From CAVQGM01 sp963712065 (GTDB lineage: Bacteria; Actinomycetota; Acidimicrobiia; Acidimicrobiales; Acidimicrobilacustridaceae): a DNA stretch of 64,000 bases. Within the stretch, counting starts at the first letter, position 1; every line of letters begins with the position of its first letter. Below the pieces are notes generated by a model. That model ran no database searches. It was not told the DNA's origin and saw nothing but the letters and a program-made list of their open reading frames with translations. Shown in pieces: positions 34,903 to 44,365 of the stretch. The stretch lies in the NCBI GenBank assembly GCA_963712065.1, contig CAVQGM010000002.1:868001-932000 (forward strand). Direction: 5' to 3'. The position numbers and the translations under genes are program-made.

Positions 34903-37389
34903 ATGAAGGCCGTGATCATGGCGGGAGGCGAGGGGACGCGCTTGCGCCCGCTCACGTCGAACGCCCCCAAGCCCATGCTCCCGCTGGTCAACCGACCCAT
35001 GATGGAGCACGTCGTCGAGCTGCTGAAGAGCCACGGCTTCGACGAGATCGTCGTGACGGTGGCGTTCATGGCGAACGCCATCCGCAACTACTTCGGCGAC
35101 GGCTCCGAGTTCGGCGTCGAGATCCACTACGCGACCGAGGAGACCCCGCTCGGCACCGCAGGGTCGGTCCGCAACGCCATGGAGCAGCTCACCGAGCGCT
35201 TCCTCGTCATCTCGGGGGACGTGCTCACCGACATCGACCTCGGCGCCATCGTGCGGTTCCACGAGGACAACAAGGCGATGGCCACCATCGGCCTGGCCCA
35301 CGTCGAGAACCCGCTCGAGTTCGGGATCGTCATCACCCGCGACGACGGCTCCATCGAGCGCTTCCTCGAGAAGCCGACCTGGGGCCAGGTGTTCAGCGAC
35401 ACGATCAACACGGGCATCTTCGTGCTCGAGCCCGAGATCTTCGACTACATCGCCCCCGACCAGCCCGTCGACTTCTCGAGCGAGGTGTTCCCGCGACTGC
35501 TCGACGAGGGGCGCCCCCTCTTCGGGGCCGTCGCCGAGGGCTACTGGGAGGACGTGGGCACGCTCGAGGCGTACCTGTCGGCCCACAAGGACATCCTCGA
35601 CGGCAAGGTCGCGCTCAACGTCCCCGGCTTCGAGGTGCAACCGGGCGTGTGGGTGGGGGAGGGAGCCGAGATCAGCCCCGAGGCCGACATCGTGGGGCCG
35701 GCGGTCATCGGTGAGAACTGCCGGGTCGAGGCCGGCGCCCGACTCGGCGCCTACACCGTGCTCGGCGCCAACGTGCGGGTGCGCGGCGAGGCGAGCGTCG
35801 AGCGCGTCGTCGTGAACGACCACGCCTACCTCGGGGCCGGGGTACGGCTCCGGGGCACGGTCGTCGGACGCTCGTGCGACGTCCGCAACGGCGCCCGCTC
35901 CGAGGAAGGCGTCGTCCTGGGCGACGAGTGCTTCATCGGGGAGGACGCCGTGCTCGCCTCGGGCGTCAAGGTGTACCCGTTCAAGACGGTCGAGGCCGGC
36001 GCCATCGTCAACGACTCGATCGTCTGGGAGTCCCGCGGTGCCCGCAGCCTCTTCGGGCGCGACGGCGTGGCCGGCCTGGCCAACGTCGACGTCACCCCCG
36101 AGCTCGCCACCAAGCTGGCGATGGCCTACGGGAGCATGCTGAAGAAGGGCAGCAAGGTCATCACCTCGCGGGACTCGAGCCGCTCGGCCCGCATGCTCAA
36201 GCGGGCGATGATGGCCGGGCTCAACGCGGTGGGCATCGACGTCGAGGACCTCGAGGTCGCGCCGGTGCCGGTCACCCGGTTCGTGATCCGCCGCCCGTCC
36301 GACAGCGGCGGGCTGACGGTGCGGCTGCTCAAGGGCGATCCGCAGTCGGTGCTCGTCCGCTTCTTCGACGCCGACGGCCTCGACATCACCGAGGACGGCC
36401 AGCGGAAGATCGAACGGCTCTTCAACCGGGAGGACTTCCGTCGGGTGTTCCCCGGCGAGATCGGCGACATCGGCTTCGCCCCCCGGGCCCTTGAGCACTA
36501 CGCCACGGCCCTCGAGACCACCGTCGACGTGGAGCGGATCCGAGCGTCGGGGTTCAAGGTGGTGATCGACTACGCCTACGGGGCGACCTCGTTCGCCATG
36601 CCGAACGTGCTGGCCAAGCTCGGCCTCGACGTGCTGGCCGTCAACCCCTACGTGTCCACCACCGGTGTGCTCCGCGACGACCTCGAGGGCCACGCCGCCT
36701 ACGTGGCCGACCTGGTGCGCACCTCGGGCTCGCACCTCGGCGGGGTGATCGACCCCGACGGCGAGATGCTGATCCTGATCGACGACAGCGGCCGGGTGCT
36801 CTCGCGCTCGCAGGCCCTGCTGGCGCTGCTCCGGCTGCTCCCGGGCCGCCTCTTCGGCGACCGCGTGGCCCTGCCGGTGTCCACCACCCGACTGGCCGAG
36901 CAGATCCTCGCCGAGGCCGGGGTGGCCGTCACCTACACCAAGCTCTCCAACGCCGCCCTCATGGACGCCGCCACCGAGCCCGGGGTCGGGTTCGCCGGCA
37001 ACAGCGACGGCAACTACGTGCTCCCGGGCTTCATGCCCGGCTTCGACGCGTCCGCCACCTTCGTGAAGGTGCTCGACCTGCTCGCCCACCACGGCACCCG
37101 CCTCTCCGACGTCGTCGAGGGCCTGCCCCGGCCCCACGTCGTCCACGAGACCGTCGTGACCCCCTGGGACCAGAAGGGATCCGTCATGCGATCCCTCGTC
37201 GACCGGGGCAAGGACCGCGAGCTCGTCCTCATCGACGGGGTCAAGGTCGTCCACGAGGAGGGCTGGGTGCTGGCCCTCCCGGACCCCGAGGAGCCGGTCA
37301 CCCACATCTGGGCCGAGGGCGGTTCCGACGGCGAGGCCCGCCAGCTCGCCCAGGAGTACGTCCGGCGCATCCGCCAGATGGTCCGCTGA
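34903..37389 (+). CDS. Nucleotidyltransferase / left-handed beta-helix / phosphomannomutase-like fusion (mannose-1-phosphate guanylyltransferase-like)
   Basis: 828 residues. Domain 1 (1-230) is a sugar-nucleotide pyrophosphorylase: MKAVIMAGGEGTRLRPLTSN, APKPMLPLVNRPMMEHVVEL, then GDVLTDIDLGAIVRFHE. Domain 2 (about 245-400) is a left-handed beta-helix (VGPAVIGENCRVEAGARLGA, YTVLGANVRVRGEASVERVV). Domain 3 (from about 405) is phosphomannomutase-like (VITSRDSSRSARMLKRAMMA, GFKVVIDYAYGATSFAMPNV). The phosphoserine loop (T-x-S-H-N-P) is not visible; RPSDSGGLTVRL lies at its place, and the Mg loop reads IDPDGEMLILID. Domain 3 may therefore be non-catalytic or altered. Likely supplies GDP-mannose-type precursors for the lipid or wall glycans made near pgsA. 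Confidence 0.85.
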   Translation: MKAVIMAGGEGTRLRPLTSNAPKPMLPLVNRPMMEHVVELLKSHGFDEIVVTVAFMANAIRNYFGDGSEFGVEIHYATEETPLGTAGSVRNAMEQLTERFLVISGDVLTDIDLGAIVRFHEDNKAMATIGLAHVENPLEFGIVITRDDGSIERFLEKPTWGQVFSDTINTGIFVLEPEIFDYIAPDQPVDFSSEVFPRLLDEGRPLFGAVAEGYWEDVGTLEAYLSAHKDILDGKVALNVPGFEVQPGVWVGEGAEISPEADIVGPAVIGENCRVEAGARLGAYTVLGANVRVRGEASVERVVVNDHAYLGAGVRLRGTVVGRSCDVRNGARSEEGVVLGDECFIGEDAVLASGVKVYPFKTVEAGAIVNDSIVWESRGARSLFGRDGVAGLANVDVTPELATKLAMAYGSMLKKGSKVITSRDSSRSARMLKRAMMAGLNAVGIDVEDLEVAPVPVTRFVIRRPSDSGGLTVRLLKGDPQSVLVRFFDADGLDITEDGQRKIERLFNREDFRRVFPGEIGDIGFAPRALEHYATALETTVDVERIRASGFKVVIDYAYGATSFAMPNVLAKLGLDVLAVNPYVSTTGVLRDDLEGHAAYVADLVRTSGSHLGGVIDPDGEMLILIDDSGRVLSRSQALLALLRLLPGRLFGDRVALPVSTTRLAEQILAEAGVAVTYTKLSNAALMDAATEPGVGFAGNSDGNYVLPGFMPGFDASATFVKVLDLLAHHGTRLSDVVEGLPRPHVVHETVVTPWDQKGSVMRSLVDRGKDRELVLIDGVKVVHEEGWVLALPDPEEPVTHIWAEGGSDGEARQLAQEYVRRIRQMVR

Positions 37390-37413
37390 ACCCTCGATAC
37401 TTTCTTGAGGGTT
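37389..37413 (+). terminator. Inverted repeat between the sugar-nucleotide gene and gcvH
   Basis: AACCCTC and GAGGGTT flank an 11-base AT-richer loop (GATACTTTCTT). It could act as a weak terminator or attenuator, or separate the two transcription units. It starts at the end of the stop codon of the upstream gene. Confidence 0.4.
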
Positions 37414-37438
37414 CCGCCGATCGGGTAGCGTGCGGCCC

Positions 37439-37819
37439 ATGGAGTTCCCCGACGACCTGCGCTACTCCACCGACCACGAGTGGGTCCGGGTGGAGGACGG
37501 CCGGGCCCGCATCGGCATCACCGACTACGCCCAGGACGCGCTCGGCGACGTCGTGTTCGTCGAGGTGCCCGACGTCGGCTCGCGCGTCGAGGCCAACGCC
37601 AAGGTGAGCGAGGTCGAGTCCACCAAGTCCGTGTCCGACATCTACGCGCCCGTCGCCGGGACGGTCGTCGAGGTGAACGCGGACCTCGGCGACGCCCCCG
37701 AGCGCCTCAACCACGATCCCTATGGCGAGGGGTGGATCTGCGTCATCGAGCCCGACGACGCCACCGCCCTCGACGCGCTGCTCGACGCCGCCGCCTACCG
37801 CGCCCTGGTCGAGGGCTGA
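37439..37819 (+). CDS. gcvH: Glycine cleavage system H protein
   Basis: 126 residues, ATG 37439: MEFPDDLRYSTDHEWVRVED, ITDYAQDALGDVVFVEVPDV. The lipoyl-lysine is in EVESTKSVSDIYAPVAGTV, and LNHDPYGEGWICVIEPDD closes the fold. The lipoylated H protein shuttles the aminomethyl group between GcvP and GcvT. Partners gcvT and gcvP are in the same window at 45.2-49.2 kb, separated by regulators, as in mycobacteria. Confidence 0.96.
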   Translation: MEFPDDLRYSTDHEWVRVEDGRARIGITDYAQDALGDVVFVEVPDVGSRVEANAKVSEVESTKSVSDIYAPVAGTVVEVNADLGDAPERLNHDPYGEGWICVIEPDDATALDALLDAAAYRALVEG

Positions 37820-37829
37820 TCGCACCGCC

Positions 37830-38318
37830 GTGGCCGACGTCTTCTGCAACAACTGCGGGCACCGCAACCCGCTCGGCGCCAACTTCTGCTCGTCGTGCGG
37901 CGCCGTGCTCGAGACCGACGACCCCGACAGCACCACGATCACCTTCCACCCGACGTCACCCTCCGATCCCGTCGACGAGGAGCTCAGCGTCGAGCTGGGG
38001 GAGGTGCCCACCGACATCGGCGTGCTGGTCGTGAAGCGGGGCCCGACCGCCGGTTCCCGCTTCGCCCTCGACAAAGAGGTCGTCTCGGCCGGGCGGCACC
38101 CCGACAGCGACATCTTCCTCGACGACATCACCGTCTCCCGACGCCACGCCGAGATCGTCCACACCGCCTCGGGCTACGAGGTCCGAGATGCCGGCTCGCT
38201 CAACGGCACCTACCTCAACCGCGAGCGGGTCGAGCAGGCCGCGCTCGCCAACGGGGACGAGCTGCAGATCGGGAAGTTCAAGCTGGTGTTCTTCCTCGGA
38301 GCCTCCCCCGACGCATGA
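37830..38318 (+). CDS. garA: FHA domain regulator, GarA/OdhI-like, with N-terminal zinc ribbon
   Basis: 162 residues, GTG 37830. Residues 6-23 form a zinc ribbon (CNNCGHRNPLGANFCSSCG), which GarA and OdhI themselves lack. A Thr/Ser-rich linker (DSTTITFHPTSPSDP) sits where GarA carries its phosphorylatable threonines. The FHA domain (about 65-150) has VSAGRHPDSDIFLDDITVSR, RRHAEIVH and SLNGTYLN. In known actinobacteria the unphosphorylated protein binds and inhibits 2-oxoglutarate dehydrogenase and glutamate dehydrogenase, and is switched off by PknB/PknG. Position between gcvH and the FtsR-type merR gene supports orthology. Its stop overlaps the next start (ATGA). Confidence 0.85.
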   Translation: MADVFCNNCGHRNPLGANFCSSCGAVLETDDPDSTTITFHPTSPSDPVDEELSVELGEVPTDIGVLVVKRGPTAGSRFALDKEVVSAGRHPDSDIFLDDITVSRRHAEIVHTASGYEVRDAGSLNGTYLNRERVEQAALANGDELQIGKFKLVFFLGASPDA

Positions 38319-39196
38319 CCGACACGACCCCACCCCCCACACCCGACGCGCTCGCCGGGGCGGGAGAGCGCTCGCACCTGTCCATCGGCGAGGTGCTCAA
38401 CCTCCTGCAGGACGAGTTCCCCGACATCACCATCTCGAAGATCCGCTTCCTCGAGAGCCAGGGTCTGCTCGATCCCGAGCGCACCCCGTCGGGATACCGC
38501 AAGTTCTACGACGCCGACATCGAGCGGCTGCGATGGATCCTGCGCCAACAGCGCGAGAACTTCCTTCCCCTCAAGGTCATCAAGGACCGGCTTGCCGCGG
38601 GCGAGCTCGACGCACCGGCCTCGGCGCCGCACTCGGTTCCCGCGATCGCGGCCGACGCCGCCGACGCCGCCGGCGACCCCGGTGGTTCGCCGGAGAACGG
38701 CGGTGCGCCGACCGAGAGCGACACCGGTCCGTCATCGGCCCCGGCGCGCCCCGCTCCTCGACGACCCACCCCCGTCCCGCCGGTCTCGCCGGTGCTCGAG
38801 ACCGGGCAGAGCGCGATCTCGCTCTCGCTCGAGGAGCTGTGCGCCGCCACCGGGCTCACGGCCAAGGTCATCGCCGACCTCGAGCGCTACGGGCTGCTGC
38901 TGAGCCGCACCCTCGGGGCCACCACCTACTACGACGAGGACGCGCTGGTGACGGCGCGGGTGGCGTCGACGTTCCTCGGCCACGGCGTCGAGCCGAGGCA
39001 CCTGCGCATGTACAAGGTCGCCGCCGAGCGCGAGGCAGGCGTGTTCGAGCAGCTCGTCATGCCGCTGTTGAAGCAACGCAGCCCGAAGTCCCGCCAGCAG
39101 GCCATCGACACCCTCGAGGAGCTGGCCGGCCTCGGGGACCAGCTCCGGGCCTCGATGCTGCGGCAGGCGCTGCGAGAGGAACTGGGCCGCTTCTGA
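38315..39196 (+). CDS. ftsR: MerR-family regulator, FtsR/Rv1828-like
   Basis: 293 residues, ATG overlapping the FHA stop. The N-terminal winged HTH (22-95) reads HLSIGEVLNLLQDEFPDITI, SKIRFLESQGLLDPERTPSG and YRKFYDADIERLRWILRQQR. The linker is Ala/Pro/Gly-rich (about 105-165). The C-terminal half holds a second HTH-like segment (ISLSLEELCAATGLTAKVI) and LGHGVEPRHLRMYKVAAERE. This long two-part architecture matches Rv1828/FtsR, which activates ftsZ-region expression in Corynebacterium. Gene order odhI/garA-ftsR is conserved in actinobacteria. Confidence 0.85.
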   Translation: MTDTTPPPTPDALAGAGERSHLSIGEVLNLLQDEFPDITISKIRFLESQGLLDPERTPSGYRKFYDADIERLRWILRQQRENFLPLKVIKDRLAAGELDAPASAPHSVPAIAADAADAAGDPGGSPENGGAPTESDTGPSSAPARPAPRRPTPVPPVSPVLETGQSAISLSLEELCAATGLTAKVIADLERYGLLLSRTLGATTYYDEDALVTARVASTFLGHGVEPRHLRMYKVAAEREAGVFEQLVMPLLKQRSPKSRQQAIDTLEELAGLGDQLRASMLRQALREELGRF

Positions 39197-39219
39197 ACGC
39201 CGAGCCGGCACCGGCACCG

Positions 39220-39825
39220 GTGGCCGAGGTCCTGATCGACGCCGAGTCGATCCGGGCGGGGGTCGATCGCCTCGCCGCCGAGCTGTCCGCGGGCCACGAC
39301 GACGGCGTGGTGCTGGTCGCGGTGCTGAAGGGCAGCCTCCTGTTCCTCGCCGACCTCGTGCGGGGGATGACGATCCGGCCGGTGGTCGACTTCCTCGCCA
39401 TCAGCACCTACGAACCCGACAGCGGGCGGGTGCGCCTCGTGAAGGACCTCGACCTCGACGTGCACGGCCGTGACGTCGTGCTCGTCGAGGACGTCGTCGA
39501 CACCGGCCTGACCCTCGGGTTCCTGCTGGGGGAGCTCGGGCGCCGGGCGCCGGCCCGCCTCGAGGTGTGCACGCTGCTCGACAAGCGGGCCCGGCGGATC
39601 CTGCCCACCGAGCTCGCCCACGTCGGGTTCGAGGTCCCCGACGTGTTCGTGCTCGGGTACGGCCTCGACTTCGCCGGCCGCTATCGCAACCTCGACGTCA
39701 TCGTCTCTGGTGAGATCGACGTGCTCGCCGCCGATCCCGACGCCTACGTCGCCCAGCTCTACGGCCACCGGGCGTCCCCGCCAGGGCCCTCGGACCCTGG
39801 TCCCGGACCGCCCTCGGGAAGGTAG
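39220..39825 (+). CDS. hpt: Hypoxanthine phosphoribosyltransferase
   Basis: 201 residues from GTG 39220 (MAEVLIDAESIRAGVDRLAA). PRPP-binding motif in DVVLVEDVVDTGLTLGFLLG. VVLVAVLKGSLLFLADLVRG provides the flexible-loop K-G pair, and PDVFVLGYGLDFAGRYRNLD the purine-recognition strand. It salvages hypoxanthine/guanine to IMP/GMP. The C-terminal tail is Pro/Gly-rich and probably disordered. It lies between ftsR and the DUF151 gene, an insertion relative to the mycobacterial order. Confidence 0.93.
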   Translation: MAEVLIDAESIRAGVDRLAAELSAGHDDGVVLVAVLKGSLLFLADLVRGMTIRPVVDFLAISTYEPDSGRVRLVKDLDLDVHGRDVVLVEDVVDTGLTLGFLLGELGRRAPARLEVCTLLDKRARRILPTELAHVGFEVPDVFVLGYGLDFAGRYRNLDVIVSGEIDVLAADPDAYVAQLYGHRASPPGPSDPGPGPPSGR

Positions 39826-39835
39826 GTTGTCGACC

Positions 39836-40324
39836 GTGGTCGAGATGGAGCTGATCGCCGTCCGCATCGAGCTGCCCGGGAACGCTCCCGTGGTGCTCCT
39901 GCGGGAGACCGAGGGCGCCTCCCGCCTGCTCCCGATCTTCATCGGCCATCCCGAGGCCACGGCCATCGCCTTCGCCGTCGACGGGGTGGTCACGCCCCGC
40001 CCCATGACCCACGACCTGATGAAGGACCTCATCGACGCCCTCGGCGCCACCGTCGACCGCATCGTCATCACCGACCTGTCCGAGGGCACCTTCTACGCCG
40101 AGGTGCACCTCGTCACGCCGGGCCAAACGCCGGTCCGGGTGTCGAGCCGGCCGTCCGACGCCATCGCCCTCGCCACGAGGGTCGAGTGCCCGATCTACGC
40201 CGAGGAGTCCGTCCTCGAGGTCGCCGGCATCGTCGAGGAGGCCGACGAGGAGGAGAGCGACGAGGTGGTCGAACAGTTCCGGGAGTTCATCGACAGCGTC
40301 AACCCGGATGACTTCGCGTCCTAG
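39836..40324 (+). CDS. Bifunctional nuclease family (DUF151) protein
   Basis: 162 residues, GTG 39836. The DUF151 fold shows MVEMELIAVRIELPGNAPVV, LLRETEGASRLLPIFIGHPE and ATAIAFAVDGVVTPRPMTHD, then VRVSSRPSDAIALATRVECP and IYAEESVLEVAG, with an acidic C-terminal tail (ADEEESDEVVEQ). Homologues (Rv1829 and plant BFN) were reported with DNase/RNase activity, though the physiological role is unclear. The neighbourhood between two MerR genes is as in mycobacteria. Confidence 0.88.
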   Translation: MVEMELIAVRIELPGNAPVVLLRETEGASRLLPIFIGHPEATAIAFAVDGVVTPRPMTHDLMKDLIDALGATVDRIVITDLSEGTFYAEVHLVTPGQTPVRVSSRPSDAIALATRVECPIYAEESVLEVAGIVEEADEEESDEVVEQFREFIDSVNPDDFAS

Positions 40325-40430
40325 CTGACCAGCGTCGGTCCCCGTCGGCTCACCCGGCATCGGGCGCGCGGCAGGGCGAACGGATCGGCCCAGCACGAAC
40401 CACCGGCGACACCGTTGCTAGCTTGACGGG

Positions 40431-42077
40431 GTGACGCTCCGGGACACGAACGTCGATCGCATGCGCGACGGTGTGTTCGACGTGTTCGTCGTCGGTGGCG
40501 GCATCAACGGTGCGGTCGTCGCCGCGTCGCTGGCCGGCAGAGGGGCGAGCGTGGCCCTCGTCGACCGGGGCGACTTCGCGTCGTTCACCAGCCAGGAGTC
40601 CTCGAACCTCGTGTGGGGCGGCTTCAAGTACCTCGAGAACTACGAGATCCGCCTGGTCCGGAAGCTCTGCACCTCCCGGAACCGCCTGATGCGGGCCTAT
40701 CCCGACAACATCCGCGAGATCTCGTTCCTCGCCGCGCTCGACGAGTCGTCGCCCCACTCACCGTTGCTCTCCGCGCTCGGCGCCACGGCGTACTGGGCGC
40801 TCGGCAGCTTCCGAACCCGTTCACCGCGTCTGCTCGGCGCCAGGAAGATCCGCGACGAGGAGCCGGTCATCGACACCACGTCGGTTCGGGGCGGCATCGA
40901 ATACCGGGACTGCTACCTGAAGGACAACGACGCCCGGTTCGTCTTCTCCTTCGTGCGCTCAGCCATCGAGGCCGGTGCCGCGGTGGCCAACTACGTGGAG
41001 GTCACCGCCGCCGAGCCCGGCGACCGGGGCTGGCGGATCCAGCTGCGGGACGGCGAGACCGGCGAAGAGCTGGCGACCAGGGCTCGGATCGTCGTGAACG
41101 CCGCCGGTCCGTTCGTCGACGAGCTGGACGCCGGCATGGGGGTCGAGACCCGCCACCGGATCGTGTACTCGAAGGGGATCCACCTCGTCGTGCCCCGTCT
41201 CACCACCGACGACGACGACCGCGTGCTCGCGTTCTTCGACGACACCCAGCGCCTCTTCTACGTGATCCCGATGGGCATGCGCTCCATGATCGGCACCACC
41301 GACACCCGGGTGGACTCGCCCTTCACCGCCGTGGACGACGACGACAGGTCGTTCCTCCTCGGGCAGATCAACGCCCGCTTGGACCTGCCCGAACCGCTCA
41401 CGACGAACGACGTGATCGCCGAGCGGTCGGGGGTCCGCCCGCTCGTGGTCACGGCCGACAGCGGAGACACCAGCGACGTCGACTGGACCTCGCTGAGCCG
41501 CAAGCACGAGATCGAGCTCGACCGGGACCGTCGGGCGGTGACCGTGTTCGGCGGCAAGCTCACCGACTGCCTGAACGTCGGCGAGGAGGTCGCCGACGCG
41601 GTGCAGTCGCTCGGCCTGCCCCTCGAGCCCGACCGCGGGAACTGGTACGGCGAACCGGCCGCCGAGACGCGAGCCGAGTTCCACCGTCAGGCTCGCCGCA
41701 TGCACCTCGACGACCTCCGCGACCGGCCACGGTCGGAGCCGCTGTCCGACCGGCTGTGGCGACGCTACGGTCGCCGGGCGTTCTCCATGCTCGAGGCCAT
41801 CCGGTCCGATCCCACCATGGGTGACGACGTCCTCGGGGGAACCGACTACCTGCGCGTGGAGCTCCACCTGGCGGCATCCACCGAGATGGTCACCCGGCTC
41901 GAGGACTTCATGCGCCGGCGTTCGAAGATCGAGCTCGTCGTGCCGGCAGCGGAGTACCTGCACTCCGAGGGCCTCGTCGAGGTGGCGGAGATCCTCTTCG
42001 GCGCCGCTGCTCCCCGAAAGCTCGAGGAGTACCGCTCCTCGCACCCCGGCCGCACCGACGCCTCGCTCGCCCCGTAG
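40431..42077 (+). CDS. glpD: Glycerol-3-phosphate dehydrogenase, FAD-dependent
   Basis: 548 residues, GTG 40431. FAD dinucleotide-binding motif FDVFVVGGGINGAVVAASLA followed by SSNLVWGGFKYLENYEIRLV, RARIVVNAAGPFVDELDAG and GVRPLVVTADSGDTSD. A C-terminal helical domain follows (MHLDDLRDRPRSEPLSDRLW, RRYGRRAFSMLEAIR). It oxidises sn-glycerol-3-phosphate to dihydroxyacetone phosphate at the membrane, passing electrons to quinone. Length fits the about 500-580-residue GlpD family. It could influence the glycerophosphate pool used by the nearby pgsA product. Confidence 0.9.
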   Translation: MTLRDTNVDRMRDGVFDVFVVGGGINGAVVAASLAGRGASVALVDRGDFASFTSQESSNLVWGGFKYLENYEIRLVRKLCTSRNRLMRAYPDNIREISFLAALDESSPHSPLLSALGATAYWALGSFRTRSPRLLGARKIRDEEPVIDTTSVRGGIEYRDCYLKDNDARFVFSFVRSAIEAGAAVANYVEVTAAEPGDRGWRIQLRDGETGEELATRARIVVNAAGPFVDELDAGMGVETRHRIVYSKGIHLVVPRLTTDDDDRVLAFFDDTQRLFYVIPMGMRSMIGTTDTRVDSPFTAVDDDDRSFLLGQINARLDLPEPLTTNDVIAERSGVRPLVVTADSGDTSDVDWTSLSRKHEIELDRDRRAVTVFGGKLTDCLNVGEEVADAVQSLGLPLEPDRGNWYGEPAAETRAEFHRQARRMHLDDLRDRPRSEPLSDRLWRRYGRRAFSMLEAIRSDPTMGDDVLGGTDYLRVELHLAASTEMVTRLEDFMRRRSKIELVVPAAEYLHSEGLVEVAEILFGAAAPRKLEEYRSSHPGRTDASLAP

Positions 42078-42163
42078 GAGCACCGCCGTCGGCGCCGCGG
42101 CTCGCGGGACCACCGGTGGGGGGATCGCACCCACCGAGGGTCCGTTCCTGAGACCATGAAGCC

Positions 42164-43255
42164 GTGAAGCCGCGTCGCACCGCCCGAGGACCGGCGGCCC
42201 AGGCCGATCCCTGGACCCCGGTCCGTATCGGCCTCGCCGCCGTCGCTGCCGTCATCATGGTCGGCACCGTCGGCTACATGGTGCTGGGGCTCTCACCCCT
42301 CGACGCGCTCTACCAGACCGTCACGACGGTCAGCACGGTCGGGTTCCGGGAGCTGGGGGAGGCCGACGACGCCTTCCAGGTCTTCACCATCGTGCTCATC
42401 CTCGTCGGGGCGGGCACGGTGCTGTACACGCTCACGGTCCTGCTCGAGACCCTGATCGAGGGCCGGTTGACCGACCAGTTGAGGAGGAGACGGGTGGCAC
42501 GGGACATCGCACGGTTGCAGGGCCACGTCGTGATCTGCGGCTACGGCCGCCTGGGGCGGACGATCGCCGGCCACCTGGCCAAGAGCGGCCGCGACCTGGT
42601 CGTGGTCGATCGCGACGAGCACCGCCTGACCGCCACCGACCACCTCTTCGTGATCGGTGACGCCACCGACGACGCCGTGCTGGCCTCCGCCGGGCTCGAC
42701 AAGGCCTCGACGCTCATCGCCGCCCTCGACACCGATACCGACAACCTCTACCTGACGTTGACCGCCAGGTCGGCCAACCCCCGCCTGTTCATCATCGCCC
42801 GGGCCAAGCTCGAGAACGCCGAGCCGAAGCTCCGCCAGGCCGGTGCCGACCGGGTGGTGAACCCCCAGCTGATCGGCGGCAGCCGTATCGCCGCCATGAC
42901 GCTCCAACCCAACGTCTTGGAGTTCGTCGACGTCGTGCTGCACGACGGCTCGCTCGAGTTCCGGCTCGAGGAGCTCACGGTGGCCCCGGACTCGACCCTG
43001 GCGGGCCACACCCTGGCCTCGGCCCGGCTTCGGGAGAAGACCGGGGCCATGGTGCTCGCGCTGCGCCGGGAGGGCGGGGAGTTCGTCACCAACCCCCGGC
43101 CCGAGACCGTGGTCGAACCGGGCCACGTCCTCATCGCCATCGGCACCGACGACCAGCTCCTGGCCCTGTCGACCATGGCCGCCGGGGGTTCGGCGCCCCT
43201 TCCGGAGCAACCCTCGACCTCGACCTCGACCACTGGTCGAGGTTCGAACCGTTGA
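42164..43255 (+). CDS. Two-helix potassium channel with TrkA-N/TrkA-C (RCK) domains
   Basis: 363 residues, GTG 42164. Helix 1 (IGLAAVAAVIMVGTVGYMVL), pore loop with filter T-V-G-F (ALYQTVTTVSTVGFRELGE) and helix 2 (VLILVGAGTVLYTLTVLLET). The RCK domain (about 115-235) has the Rossmann motif VVICGYGRLGRTIAGHLAKS with VVVDRDEHRL and VIGDATDDAVLASAGLD. A TrkA-C domain follows (FRLEELTVAPDSTLAGHTLA). Such MthK/Kch-like channels form tetramers gated by ligands on the RCK ring. The filter GF rather than GY is common in bacterial members. The Thr/Ser tail is disordered. Confidence 0.9.
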   Translation: MKPRRTARGPAAQADPWTPVRIGLAAVAAVIMVGTVGYMVLGLSPLDALYQTVTTVSTVGFRELGEADDAFQVFTIVLILVGAGTVLYTLTVLLETLIEGRLTDQLRRRRVARDIARLQGHVVICGYGRLGRTIAGHLAKSGRDLVVVDRDEHRLTATDHLFVIGDATDDAVLASAGLDKASTLIAALDTDTDNLYLTLTARSANPRLFIIARAKLENAEPKLRQAGADRVVNPQLIGGSRIAAMTLQPNVLEFVDVVLHDGSLEFRLEELTVAPDSTLAGHTLASARLREKTGAMVLALRREGGEFVTNPRPETVVEPGHVLIAIGTDDQLLALSTMAAGGSAPLPEQPSTSTSTTGRGSNR

Positions 43256-43388
43256 CTCGGCCTGCACCTCTCGCTTACCCTTGCCCGGCTGACACCGCCG
43301 TAATTCCGCGGCTGTCATGCGATCACCCGGCGATCGAGATCGAGGCCACGGCCCCGGCGTCGACCGCCCCACGACCACGGGAGCAGCC

Positions 43389-43852
<464 letters not shown>

Positions 43853-43856
<4 letters not shown>

Positions 43857-44311
43857 CGCCAGCCGGGGGGACGGCCGAGCCGGTGGGGGAGCGACTGCCG
43901 CACGAGGCCATCGACTTCGCCCACCACTCCGAGCGGCAGTTCGCCAAGCTGCTCGACTTCTACGGCATCCGCTGGGAGTACGAGCCGCACACCTTCGTGC
44001 TCGAGCGCAACGCCGCCGGCCTGCCCCTCGAGGCGTTCAGCCCCGACTTCTACCTGCCCGACTACGACCGCTACCTCGAGATCACCACGCTCAAGCAGAA
44101 GCTGGTGACCAAGAAGAACCGGAAGGTCCGCAAGCTCGTCGAGCGGTACCCGGGCACCAACGTGGCGATCCTCTACCAGCGGGACTACCTGCACCTGCTG
44201 GTGAAGTACGGGCTCGAGTCCCCCGACCGGCTCGCCGCAGCCCCGCCGGCGGCGGTGGCGGGGGAGCCCGGCGACAGCCTCCTGGCCCTCGGCATCTTCC
44301 CCCGTACCTGA
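43853..44311 (+). CDS. PD-(D/E)XK-like small protein, unknown function
   Basis: 152 residues, GTG overlapping the merR stop. The core reads HSERQFAKLLDFYGIRWEYE, PHTFVLERN, AFSPDFYLPDYDRYLEITTL and KQKLVTKKNRKVRKLVERYP, then TNVAILYQRDYLHLLVKYGL. An acidic E in helix 1, then F-S-P-D-F-Y-L-P and L-E-I-T-x-L-K, resemble the restriction-endonuclease-like fold (compare Vsr and DUF559) with Thr/Lys in the last catalytic position. It could be a nuclease or a derived binding protein. Coupled to the MerR gene, so probably co-expressed. Confidence 0.65.
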
Positions 44312-44365
44312 CCTCCCCCCTTGTTCGGTATTCGACCCGGTCGGCGGACATCCGCGCCCGGGAGC

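Noticed and set aside
33778..37440. 1220-codon open frame on the minus strand opposite pgsA and the sugar-nucleotide gene
   Set aside because: Shadow of the plus-strand genes: the sequence is His/Arg/Glu/Gly-rich with no motif, and the opposite strand has clear families with starts and overlaps.
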